From the NCBI GenBank assembly GCA_029379385.1, contig CM055618.1, positions 3,296,134 through 3,360,133 on the forward strand: a stretch of 64,000 bases of DNA. The letters are read 5' to 3'. Under the pieces are notes generated by a model. It worked only from the letters and a program-made list of their open reading frames with translations, ran no database searches and had not been told where the DNA came from. The DNA comes from Quillaja saponaria (taxonomy: Eukaryota; Streptophyta; Magnoliopsida; Fabales; Quillajaceae). This document shows, in pieces, positions 21,470 to 31,560 of this stretch (positions within the stretch are counted from its first letter, which is position 1; each line of letters begins with the position of its first letter). Made by a program: the position numbers and the translations under genes.

Positions 21470-22010
21470 TTGCCCATGAAAGAAATAGAAAAGAGAGGAA
21501 GTGGTCAATGCTTCTACTCTAGAGATACAAACACTCTTGGTAAGTGTAGAATGCACAAATGCACTATCAATCCAAATGGTGAAATATTTGAGCTAGGGAA
21601 GAGATTTTTTATTTTACTGAGTTCAATCCTGAAGGTGAAGAGTTTGAAGTTTTCATATGTACATGCATTATCTGGTAAATGGATGGAGCTCAACTCCTAA
21701 TAGAGGTATCAAACTGTGAAATAGGTAATAAGCTCAATTCAAGTAGATGTACTGTTATTGATTCACAATGAGAATACCCACAATTTTATTGATGCAACAG
21801 TGGTCAAGAGACTATGATTGGAAACTCTGCGGACCTACTTTTCTGCAGATATTAGGAATCTTCTTAGTGTCAACACTTGGTACATACATTCGAACTTCAG
21901 AAAGTTAGAAATTAACCTTTAGTGGGAAGGAAGGCTGATTAAGCTACGAGACAGCACAACTCATGTCAGTCTCATTAAGACCCACAGACCAACTTCATAG
22001 TTTTTTGCTA
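21470..22010 (+). pseudogene. Gypsy protease/RT-proximal fragment
   Basis: A heavily decayed plus-strand retroelement scrap. Around 21750-21815 the frames give VIDSQ, a stop, then THNFIDATVVKR: the DSG-STHNFID retropepsin motif of plant Gypsy elements with a stop and a 1-2 nt shift inside it. Downstream words (NLLSVNTWYIHSNF in one frame, GRKAD) continue the same protein type. The upstream ORF 21470-21700 may be the end of gag but has no clear motif. The fragment is followed by a T28 run. Confidence 0.5.
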
Positions 22011-22025
22011 TAAACTATTGAAGTG

Positions 22026-22053
22026 TTTTTTTTTTTTTTTTTTTTTTTTTTTT
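22026..22053. repeat. Poly-T run, 28 nt
   Basis: Uninterrupted T run following the protease scrap. It could be an A-tail of a minus-strand retroposon, but no SINE or LINE head was recognised to its left. Confidence 0.8.
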
Positions 22054-22474
22054 GGAGTTGGTTAGCTAGGATTGTTGTTGTGCTAGGGTAGAATGAAGTC
22101 TGTTGGTAATTATTGACCAACTTATGATTAATTATTAATTACTGGCTAATTATATAGTGGGTCTGCAAAAATAACCGATAAATTCTAGATTTGGTCAGGA
22201 TACATTTTACCAATCAATTCCATATAGTTGGATCTTAAATGTTACCAATCAATCTTGTTATCTATTAGTTACAAACTAACTTTATGGCTCGAAGGTATTT
22301 AGTAATTGCTATGGCCTTTTTGCCACTCAATAAAGTGTTTAGCTCGAAAGCTAAGATATTGGCACAACTAAGCTGTCATGTTTAGACAAAAATTTGAGGT
22401 TAAAATTTTGGTTTTTGAGTTTCAAATTTTGTTATTTTAGATAAATTGTAAATAAAAATATGAAATTATTTATT

Positions 22475-23659
22475 GGCTTAATTGCACTTTTGGTATTTAT
22501 AGTTTAATTTGAAATTCAATTTAGTCCATTGAGTTTCAATTATTACAATTAGGTCCCTTTCAAGTTTAGTTTAATACAATTAGGTTTCTATTATCAAGTG
22601 CTATTTAAATTAATATTAATGATAGTGACATTGTGCTCACGTGGAATAGTTGACCAATAAAAAGCAGCCACTTGACATGTATAAAAATTTAATTAAACGT
22701 ATTTTAAAAAATAAAAAGAAAATTAATACTAATATGTAATTTTTTTTTTTTTCTCCCTCTTCCTCACCACCACTCATCTACCCATATTCTTTCATAGCCA
22801 CCAAATTCATAAACCTCAAATAATCTCTGAAATCAATCATCTTTCCTCTTTAACTCTCTCTCTCCTTCACAAGGCTGCCATGGTTGTAAATATATGCTCC
22901 TGCCATGGCTGTAAATCTCAATTTGTTGCTTAGGCCTCTAGTCTTGGCGTTGCCATAAGACCCATTGTCCAAAACAAGATCATTGCTTTCTGGCTTTTCG
23001 TTAAATCGATGAGACAGTAAATAGTAAGAGAACTTCTAGAAACCTATTTGGGAGGACAACGATTGCTGTCTGTGACCAAACACAGCTATTTCGAAGGGTT
23101 GAGGGTGAAAAAAAAATATAGAGCGGCCAACAAGAAAATCAGAAATTCAGACTTTTTGAAAATAGAACACTAGCTGTTGATCCCAAACTGTACTTCTTTA
23201 TGTAGATATATTATCTTTTTGTTTGGAGAAAATGGATTTCTGGTTGAATTGATGGTAACCCATACCATCGATGGTGATCTTGCAACTACAATTTGTTGAT
23301 GCCTTGGTGGTGACGGTGGGGAGAGCTGAAGATAATGGATTCATTTATTTTTGTTTTTAAAATTTTAAATTCTTAATACCATTTTTCTTTTTCTTTTTTT
23401 TAAATGTTTAAATTTAACTTTTATATAAATTTTATACAAGATAGGTGACTATTTTTAATTGGTTAAATAGACCAACTTTGTTGTTCACCTAATCTTTTGT
23501 TAGCCATGTTACTCATGTTACTTATGTTGGTGTTAATTTTGATGGTAGGGACAAAATTGCATTAAATTAACTTGGAAGGGACCCAATTACAACAGTTGAA
23601 ACTCGACATATTAAATTAAACTCTAAATTAAATATAAGGGCCAGAAGTACAGTTAACCC
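22475..23659. mobile_element. Mutator-like element, non-autonomous, 9-bp TSD
   Basis: A 1185-bp unit bounded by perfect 9-bp direct repeats TTATTTATT (22466-22474 and 23660-23668). The termini are inverted repeats: left GGCTTAATTGCACTTTTGG, right (reverse complement) GGGTTAACTGTACTTCTGG. Similarity continues inward for roughly 150-200 bp on each side (shared AATTTA, GAGTTTCAA, AATT(A/G)GGTCCCTT, and GGTTAAATAGACC/GTTGACC regions). Long inverted repeats with a 9-bp TSD are the mark of Mutator-like elements. The interior (22750-23330) has CTCTCTC-rich, CCATGG(C/T)TGTAAAT-repeating, gene-like sequence without an open transposase, so this is a non-autonomous member. Confidence 0.8.
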
Positions 23660-23668
23660 TTATTTATT

Positions 23669-24624
23669 TATCAAAATTCATATACAAAAATGAAAATATA
23701 AATATATAGCAACTTCTTTGCTCTTCTAGTTCAATTATTCCCCTTACTATACTAGGTAGTGATGGAATTTTATTATTATTATTATTTTTTACAATTACAT
23801 AGATTTTTGGGAGAGAGAGTATAAAAAATTGATTTGGAACAAAATCCTCTTTAGTATTGGAAATAATTCAAATCCAATGATATAGCATGTAGTAGGGGCC
23901 GATACCTAGTGGATGATTAGCATTAGGGTTTACATACTCATTCTAGGAAATTTGGGATGATAAGAATTAAATTGACTTGGTTTAAATGTTAGGAAGGAAA
24001 TTCAGCACTCTAATAGGATTCTAGAAATTACTCCTAAGAAGAAAGTATTAGAATATACAAATGATAAAAAAAATCTCTCTTGTAGTGAGAACTTTTTAGA
24101 TGATATACTAATTTATCATGGTACCATAGTAAAAGATCATGAATTTGAGCCCCAACTCCTTTAAAAATCATAAAATTCACTTGTTACATTGATCCATCCA
24201 TTAAAAAGAAAATATTGAACCCATAAGTGAAGTTGAAGTGCCAAGACCTTGAGTGGTCCAGCTGCCTAGTATCCCTGCTTATTTTAGAGGTTGAAGGGTC
24301 GATTCTTTTGGAAGGCTTATTTAGGGGTTTATTTCCTCCATTCCCCCACCCAGATTAAAAAAAATAAAAATGAGTAGAAGTATTAAAATCTAAAATAATT
24401 AAAAAACTTTACTCACTATAATTTTGAGCTTTTAGATGATGTGATACTTTATAAGAAAGCATCACACCCTTAAGATTGGCAGCATAGTACAAAGCATCCT
24501 TGTTTATATATGATTTGTAAGATAAGAGACAAGGACAGTGCCCTCGTAGTGCTCGTGAACACTAACAATCCACGCATAGGAACAATCAATCTAATCCAAA
24601 TGAAATCACTAACCAAACACCTTA
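23669..24624. other. Intergenic region, no gene recognised
   Basis: AT-rich, with (TTA)n-like short repeats at 23771-23788. No gene, RNA or boundary recognised. Confidence 0.4.
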
Positions 24625-25514
24625 GGTCCGTTTAGATTTTAGAATTAGAACCGAGATAGAGAATTATAATACAATTTTATTGTTGTTGGAATGGTCTAGA
24701 ATTTTAAATTTGTTGTTTGGATAGGCATAATAATTTATGAATTTGAATTGTAATTTTAACTCTTCAAATTTTAATAACTTATTTTTTGTCAATGAAAAAA
24801 TTGCAGTTAACCCAAAAACCCCTCTACACTCTTATCACCCCCTCCATCCAACATGACAACAATATCACCCCCTCCATTCAATGAAAAAATTGGAGTCAAC
24901 GCAAATGAAAGAATTCTGGACATTAAGAGAGGAGAGAGATTTGCAGGCACCAAACTTGGATTTGCAGTTTGATGTGGACCCACCAGTCAAAGACCCTAGG
25001 AGTAGAACTAGGAAGCAAAAGAAGGATTTTATTTATTATTTGTTTTGTTTTATTTATTTGATATTGAGACTTTTATATTAGTATATTTTAGGGTTATGTG
25101 TTGATGTGGGGGTTCATATATAAACCCTTAAGTGATATTGTGGAGGTAACTTATGATATTGATTTTGAGACTTAACCCCCTTTTCTGTCCCTCTCCTCAT
25201 TTTCTTCCTATTATCATAGTTTATTCCACAATCTTTCATTATTCTACATTAAATTTGGTATCATATCAAAAACTCCTCCTGCCCAAACACTGCACTGATT
25301 TAAAATCAAAATTTGTTAAAAATTTCAAAATACACAATTTACCTCAAAAATCGTAACTAGGAAACATTTTTTGTCATAATCACAATTGGAGATCACCGAT
25401 GTGATCACCATGGCAAGACGAAGCCAATGCCGCAAAGAACGTCAGAAAAGAATGCAGCACCCCCTACGCTTGAGGAACAAGTGGTGGCTCTACCTTCCAC
25501 GAGCTATCGTGTGC

Positions 25515-25690
25515 CAAGCAGTCCAAGAACCACGTCATCTGACACAAGCCATAACCACGTCATCCCTTTTGCCATGTGTCTTCTGGCCATTTCTCCTACC
25601 GTCCATGTTATCAATGCCACTTTAGCAATAGCCACATCATCATCCACACATCTTCAACTGCCACATCATCGTATGCCACATCATCCTCTC
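25515..25690. repeat. Cluster of CCACGTCATC / CCACATCATC words
   Basis: At least five copies: CCACGTCATC (25531, 25556), then degenerate CCACATCATC or close forms (25632, 25662, 25677). In reverse this is GATGACGTGG, an ACGT-core word of the kind bound by plant bZIP factors. It lies in the 5' part of retroelement-like sequence, so it may be an LTR/leader enhancer or a simple degenerate repeat. No gene start was found beside it. Confidence 0.55.
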
Positions 25691-25997
25691 TGCCAGGTCA
25701 ATATTATCTCTCCAGGTTAGTGCCACACTAACATGTTGACTACACCAGTTCAATAACTTTGATTGGTTCGGTTCAGATCATTTAGACTAGTATTTGACAA
25801 AGTTAAACTGATTTTCAAGGTTTTTGGGCCTCCTGATTTTGATTTTGAGGCCCATTTTCTGGAATTATGAACCTAAATGCTAAAATTGGTACTACTTTCT
25901 TACTTTCCCTATTTATTTCATTATTTTATTATGTTTGTTTGAATTTTATTAGCTTTGTAGGTTGTCGTGGTTAAATTTTAGTTTAAAAATAAAACAA

Positions 25998-26086
25998 AGA
26001 GAAAAAAGAGAAAATAAAAAAGAAAAAAGAAAAAAGAAAAAAGAAAAAGAAAAAGAAAAAAGAAAAAAGAAAAAGAAACAGTTTAG
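25998..26086 (+). repeat. GAAAAA microsatellite / purine tract
   Basis: About 90 nt built of (G)A5-6 units, nearly pure purine on the plus strand. Confidence 0.9.
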
Positions 26087-26589
26087 TTTCTAGATGCACA
26101 ATGTCTTGGCATTATATGTTAAATTCATGCTTGTATTCATTGTTTTTAGATATACCATTTGAAAACATATAGATCATATTTTGTCTAGATTCACGACTTT
26201 GAGACTTCGTTTCCTAGAGTACTAAAAAATAAGGATAGGGCTGTGATTAGAAAAATGAGATTCACGGAGATATCCTTATTACATTTCCTGACTACACCTC
26301 TAAGAATTTGATTATCATTAAGTTACCTGAGTCTTATCTCGAGTGTCGTCCTTATATCTTTGTGGATGCTAGATATTTTTCTCATCAAGACCCTTCCTTG
26401 TCAACCTCAAATTCTGTGTTTATTCCTTACTTGCAAAATTTGGGACATGGTTATTGTTTTGGTCGAACATGTTTCTGAATTGTTTCATTATCTTAGTTAT
26501 GACTAGTTGAACTACACACTTCAATAAACCCAGTCTCGTCAACCTTATTATTATCCTAGCTTCATACACCTGAACTTATAGAGACTTGT

Positions 26590-26931
26590 ATGGGAAACAC
26601 TAACAAAAAACTTGATGAGCTTAATGCTACACTGGGTAAGGTGATTACCATGTTAGGTTATGACCTTGATGAAACTGAGTCTGTTATGTTTGAGACAGAT
26701 AATCAAATATAGGACAACTTGCATGAATTTCATGACCTTACAGGTAAGAATATATCACTAGCACTAGATAGTGATACACATGACTTTGTGATCAAAGATG
26801 TTCTTGAGCCGCTTTCACTAGAGGATGAGAGTCAAGGTCATAAAGCTGATGGTGTTCTTATGCCACTCACGATGGACGATAAGGTTACAGTTGCAAATAT
26901 GATTGAGCACGTTGACATTTTAGAAGCATGA
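26590..26931 (+). pseudogene. Decayed acidic reading frame, retroelement-internal
   Basis: A frame begins at ATG 26590 (MGNTNKKLDELNATLGKV), meets TAG at 26710-26712, and continues in the same frame to 26931 (HEFHDLTGKNISLALDSDTHD, ending EHVDILEA). It is acidic and rich in Asp and Leu, with recurring DKVTV..MIE phrases echoed just downstream (26940-26965). I do not recognise the protein. Its location upstream of a purine stretch and an LTR-like sequence suggests the 3' coding part of a retroelement. Confidence 0.3.
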
Positions 26932-27179
26932 TGATAAGATTACAGTGTCAGACATGATTGAGCTATCTGATATTTCTGAGCCTGTCGACAGAGTTCTAGA
27001 GAATGTAGATGACGATCCAGATTAGATCTTTGAGCCTACCTATCGTAAGGAGGTCAGGCATATTGATTTCGTCATCTTACTGCAATTCTAGGCATTTGTG
27101 GTCCTTGACAGAGTTCTTATTTTGGAGTTTTTACTGCTGCTCCTGACCTTGCTACAAGATTTTATTCCTGAGGGGAGAA

Positions 27180-27530
27180 TGATAGGGAATGAATTTATAA
27201 TTTTATGAGAATTTATTATTCTATTTATTCATATGTTTTATTATGTAAATTAGAATTTTGGGTTTAATTTATTAGCATTTACTATTATGTTGTTAATTTT
27301 TATGTTATTTATGTTTCTACCCTAACTTTCATGTAATGCCCATATAAAGGCTTAGCATGCATTTGTCTTGGGAGATCTTTGAATATTTGAATATTGAGTA
27401 TCGATTGTGAGCATTCTCCAAACCCTAGTTAATCTAGTTCTCTCTCAATTTCTTGCTTTTCTACCCATTCCTCCTCCATTCTCCCTAATTCCGTATTTTA
27501 TCCCATTGTTCTACATCACAGTTAATCTCA
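27180..27530 (+). mobile_element. Possible LTR following a polypurine tract
   Basis: GAGGGGAGAA at 27169-27178 resembles a polypurine tract. It is followed by TGATAGGGAATG, a CATATAAAGGC TATA-like box near 27341, a leader-like C/T-rich end and ...TTCTACATCACA near 27526. A partly similar end (TTCTACATTAAATTTGGTATCA, with a Met-type PBS-like word) lies near 25240-25265, so 25080-27530 may be one decayed LTR element. The LTR pair is too diverged for me to confirm by eye. Confidence 0.35.
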
Positions 27531-28114
27531 TATCTTCGACGAAACAACACCCTTATGCTCTTGTTGCTTAACCTTCAAGTGAGGTGGTCATATCTGAGCT
27601 TTCAATTTTGTCAGAGTAAAAGAGGAAGCTAGAACGGGAGAGAAAGAAGGAGGAAAAAAGGGAAAGATAGAAAGTACAATTTTGTTTATCGGCATATGAT
27701 GATTGTTGTTGGTTAGAAACCAAGCTGACATAGATGATCGGCATGATTAAGTGACAAAATTAGATGGTTGCCGGACGAGGTTTCCTAAGGATAAGTTGAG
27801 GGTGAGTTGGAGGAGAAAGACAGAATGTAATTTCAATTTTTAGGATAACCATAAAAATGAAATGAGTGATTTTTAGTTATAATGTAATTCCATGGATTTG
27901 AGTCATAAATTCTAATTTTAATTCTCAATCCTACCCAAACTTAGAAGTTAGAATTGAATACCAAATTCCATTTCTATAGGCCTAATTCTTGGATACCAAA
28001 TTGGCGCTTAATATATTGCCTAAACTCCATTCACCATGTTGATTAGACAATGAAAATGGCAATAGATCAAGTTAATTCATGATCCAACATTTCTTATATG
28101 TGAAAACTGGTAAG

Positions 28115-28440
28115 TAAAATTCAATCTTTTTATTTTATTTTAACAAAATGCTATTTGTATTCTTAAAAAATAAATGCATGTCCAATTAATTGTGCTACCT
28201 ACATTTAATAAATCCTTAAACAACCTTCAACATAAAATGTGCTACAGCAATACATTAAAAAAAAAAAAAAAAAAAAAATGAAGTTTTAAGTCCCTTAATT
28301 TTCTTTCATTTAACTCTCTTATAATTTTCTCTTAAATAATTCGTTAGTTGAAAAATTGAATTATACAAATTAAGAAATTATGATAAATTAATAAATTCGT
28401 TTAAGTTTCTCTTTTAATCAACTCTTAATTATTTATTTTG
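28115..28440 (+). repeat. Segmental repeat, copy 1
   Basis: About 325 bp that recurs in the same orientation at 29800-30135: shared TTATTTTAACAAAA, TATTTG(T/C)ATTCTTAAAAA, TGTCCAATTAATTG, AACTCTCTTATAATTTTCTC and TTAATAAATTC. Copy 1 carries an A23-type run at 28257-28279 that is absent from copy 2. Confidence 0.75.
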
Positions 28441-29254
28441 TTAATCTCCACTATCTAAATAGTTTATCATGCTTAAAATGTTCAACAGTTGCACTTTCAT
28501 TTAATCCCCAGACTATATACCTTTAAAAAAAACTTTGGTATACAAAGACAATTAAATTTACAAAGATACCTACCATAACAACATAAGGAAGAAAGTTGTT
28601 TCGTTGTTCCTTCATAATGTCAGCATAAATGAGTTTAAAATCCCGATCGATGCTTAATCTCTTCTTAATTGTTAAATATAGACGGCCTTGACAACTAAAG
28701 ATTGAAGGATATGTAAATTTATTCTCAATGCGTATGTCGCGTTGTTTTCAATTGCAACCTGATGTTTAAGAATAATTAAGACCAGAAAAGGTTTGGGTTT
28801 ACATGTTACGTTTGGTCTGAGTCAAAATTGAGTCTTTTGAATAAAAGTTGAATTGTTCTCTTAATCAGTCCCAAAAAGTCAAAAAATATCAGAGGTTGGG
28901 AATAGACCTCGGGACATTTTTGATGATAAAGTCAAAACTCTAAGGTGTCATAGAGTAATAAATATGAGAGAATCAAGAATGAGTGATCTTTTAATATTTG
29001 GGGATTACTCATTTTCTATAGTGGTAAGTAACCAATGAGACGAGGATTGTGTCCGTGAAGTGGTTTCACTTAGTCAAGATGAGGTGGTCATGTGTTATGT
29101 GTGGATTGGGTGGGATATGTTCCCATATTAACACTATTCCCTACAAAAATTAGCTTAAGAAGTGAAGCAGATCGAGCTTGTAATTTTTAGGTTTTCTTTA
29201 AGTGCGGGTTCACTATGAGAGCAGGCTCTCTTTAATAAGAATAGAAAAATGCTG
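28441..29254. other. Spacer between segmental repeats, no gene recognised
   Basis: No gene recognised. Includes a G/A-rich non-coding stretch 28900-29120. It separates the two copies of the 325-bp repeat. Confidence 0.4.
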
Positions 29255-29480
29255 ACTTTGGAGTAGGTTTGACAAAACCCATACCTTACCCTACCCTTTA
29301 TCCATACCTGCCTCTTACTCACCATGGGTAGGAAGGTACTAATTGTATAATAAGGTTGCGGGGCGTGTACCTTACGGGTTTTGACTAAAACCCTTACTTG
29401 CCCTGTACTCGCGGCAGTTATAAAGTTGTATATCCTTATTTGCCCCTTATCCACAGTGGGGTGGGTATTTTCTTTACTTG
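29255..29480. other. CCCTACCC/GCGGGG-rich palindromic stretch, possible DNA-transposon scrap
   Basis: Contains many words like ACCCATACC, TACCCTACCC and GGGTGGGTA, and GC-rich spots in AT-rich DNA (GCGGGGCGTG, CTCGCGGCAG). This style occurs in subterminal regions of plant hAT elements, but I found no terminal repeats. The 99-residue minus-strand frame here is probably not a gene. Confidence 0.3.
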
Positions 29481-29548
29481 AAAGGGCAAGACAAGTAGGA
29501 TACCTACAGAACGGATTGCAATTGTCATCTATTTTTAGATGAAACTTT

Positions 29549-29718
29549 TTTGAGGTTGAGCTCTAGTTGAAATTTAGCTATTCCTGAGATTGGGCACTCA
29601 TTGAGGTTGAGCTTTTATTGAGATTAGGTTCTCCTTGAGGTCAAGCTTTATTTGAGATGAAGCTCTTTTATTGCGAGCTCTCATTGAGATTGAGCTCTCA
29701 TCGAGATCAAGCTCATGT
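29549..29718 (+). repeat. Degenerate minisatellite, unit about 18-21 bp
   Basis: About eight imperfect units of the form (A/C)TTGAGATTGAGCTCTC: GAGGTTGAGCTC, GAGATTGGGCACTC, GAGGTTGAGCTTTT, GAGATTAGGTTCTC, GAGGTCAAGCTTTA, GAGATGAAGCTC, GAGATTGAGCTCTC, GAGATCAAGCTC. Confidence 0.85.
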
Positions 29719-29799
29719 TCGGAAAGTGATGGCAATGAATTAGGTTGGTTTGAGATTCAACATTTCTAATTTGCGAAATGTTGCGAGTAAAATTTGATA

Positions 29800-30135
29800 T
29801 GAATCTAATTTGTTCTTATTTTAACAAAAATGTTATTTGCATTCTTAAAAACTAAATACATGTCCAATTAATTGAGTGACTAACATTTGATATATCCTTA
29901 AACAATTTTCAACAAAAAATATGCACCTACAGTAATAAATTAAAAAATAATGTCTCAAATCCCTTAATTTTCTTGTTCAGTTAACTCTCTTATAATTTTC
30001 TCTTAAATAATTTCAAATTTTGAATTCTGCAAATTAAGAAAATATGATATGTTAATAAATTCATTTAAGTTTATCTTTTAGTCAATTCCCATAATTTATT
30101 CATTAAAATTTTGAATTCCTCAAACTAATAAAAAT
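29800..30135 (+). repeat. Segmental repeat, copy 2
   Basis: Second copy of the 325-bp repeat at 28115-28440. A third, shorter and more decayed copy of its last part follows at 31395-31555 (AACTCCCTTAATTTTTATTCATTG, AAATTATGATATGTAAATAAATTC). Confidence 0.75.
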
Positions 30136-30154
30136 TATGATATGTAAATAAATT

Positions 30155-31377
30155 GGGCAGTGATATGTGAACGCCTAAAAAATTTCTAGGTATACGAAAT
30201 GGACCATCTTTCTTGAAAAAGGCAAAACAACCTATTCTTTTTTTTGTTATACTTTATGCTTTTTTTTTTCTTTCTTTCAAGCTCACATATTTTCTCTTTC
30301 TATCCCTTTATCTCCTTCTCCAAAACTATTGATCAAGAACCCAACAATGGAACAATCTTTCCAAATCAATTCACTTCCATTATTTCTTTCATAAGCACAA
30401 GTGCACTAGACTATGCAAAGAAAATAGGTTGGATGCTTAAATTAGAGTAGTAGCAGAGTAGGGCAGCACAGAGCAGAGGCCAAAGAGGGTATAACTACAA
30501 GCGACATTGTAGAAGAGCTGTAAATTCTGGTGTCTTTTTAATACTTGAAAACACTATAAAGTGAGGGATGAAATGAATTGAAAGTGTGATTAATGTTTCC
30601 TCAACAGTGTTCGACGAATGTCCTCAACCAACTAGCTGCAGCAATTATCCTATTTCTCAACTACAGCATAGTTACAACAAACACCAACTTCCTCTTCGAG
30701 AACAAAAATTACAAACAAATACATACACACATAGACCAAAGAGAGAAGACTTTCAAAAGAAAAGAAAAATTACAATGAACCAGAGAAGAAAAACTGATTT
30801 CTTTCTTTTTATTCATTATTTTCTCGTAATCCCACACACTTCAAAGTATAACAAGACAACACCCACAACATTATACTCAACAAAAAGTAGTAGTACTACT
30901 TCTAAGATATTGTTCCAATTTTGGACAATTCTAGATTTGTCAAATCTAAAGCCAAAGAGCGATCTTGCTTCTGATATAAATTTTCAGTCACAATTGAGGT
31001 CTAGCTTAGATTTAGAGTTACTAAAAAGATGGTTGGTTTTTTCTCATTAGGCAGAGGAGGAGAAGAAGGAACAAGAAACCAAAGCAATAACAACCCACCT
31101 ATTGAATATCTATGCTTATGAGAGAAATAATGGAAGTGAATTGGTTAAGAAAAGTTGTGCCATTGTTGGAACTCGGTGTAGCTATTTCAACTTTGAAGCA
31201 ACTTGGGTTCCTGGTCAGTATTTTTGAGGGAGGAGATTGATAGAAAAAAGGACAGAAAAAATATGTGAGCTTGAAAAAAAAAATCAAAAAGAAGAAGCTG
31301 GAACTGTTTGCTTTTACAGGAAGGGTGGGCCCATTTCGTATACCTAGTAGTTTTGAGTCGTTCACATAACACTACCC
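30155..31377. mobile_element. Long-TIR transposon (Mutator-like), 1223 bp, 8-bp TSD
   Basis: Starts GGGCAGTGATATGTGAACG and ends CGTTCACATAACACTACCC, flanked by perfect 8-bp direct repeats AATAAATT (30147-30154, 31378-31385). The inverted repeats extend about 250 bp: both arms contain CTAGGTATACGAAATGG, TTTCAAGCTCACATATTTT, AACAATGG and CAATTCACTTCCATTATTTC (last named at 30365-30385, and inverted near 31125-31145). The interior (30420-31100) holds a gene-like but unrecognised stretch, including a 154-residue frame at 30586-31050 of low complexity. No transposase. Long TIRs favour the Mutator superfamily; the 8-bp TSD would also suit hAT. Confidence 0.8.
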
Positions 31378-31560
31378 AATAAATTTTGTAATTTTCTTTT
31401 TTAGTGAGTTCTCCTAATTTTCTCATATTGATTTGTTGAAAATTTAAATTTCTAAAATTAAGAAAAATTATGATATGTAAATAAATTCTTTAATTGATTT
31501 TTAGTCAACTCCCTTAATTTTTATTCATTGAAAAATGTAATTCCCTAAAATAAGAATAGG
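31378..31560. repeat. Partial third copy of segmental repeat
   Basis: Shares AATTATGATATGTAAATAAATTC and related words with the end of copies at 28115 and 29800, which places the 1223-bp transposon inside a pre-existing repeat array. Confidence 0.55.

Larger units (their letters stand above)
24625..28007. mobile_element. Possible PIF/Harbinger-like element (TSD TTA) with internal retroelement debris
   Basis: Left end GGTCCGTTTAGATTTTAGAA after TTA (24622-24624). Right end ...ACCAAATTGGCGC followed by TTA (28008-28010). Read inverted, the right end gives GCGCCAATTTGGTATCCAAG, a loose match. Both subterminal regions share TTTG(T/G)(T/G)TAGG- and GAATTTG/GAATTAAAATTAG-type words. A 3-bp TTA duplication is the Harbinger signature. 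No transposase is seen. The interior instead holds a retroelement-like stretch (25380-27530), so either an LTR element inserted into a Harbinger element or the paired ends are coincidental. Confidence 0.4.

Noticed and set aside
29155..29454. A 99-residue minus-strand gene
   Set aside because: No motif or start context, and it crosses a GC-rich palindromic transposon-like stretch.
30586..31050. A 154-residue host protein
   Set aside because: Low-complexity Ser/Thr/Lys-rich frame within a non-autonomous transposon; an overlapping frame is equally open. It is kept only as possible captured sequence.
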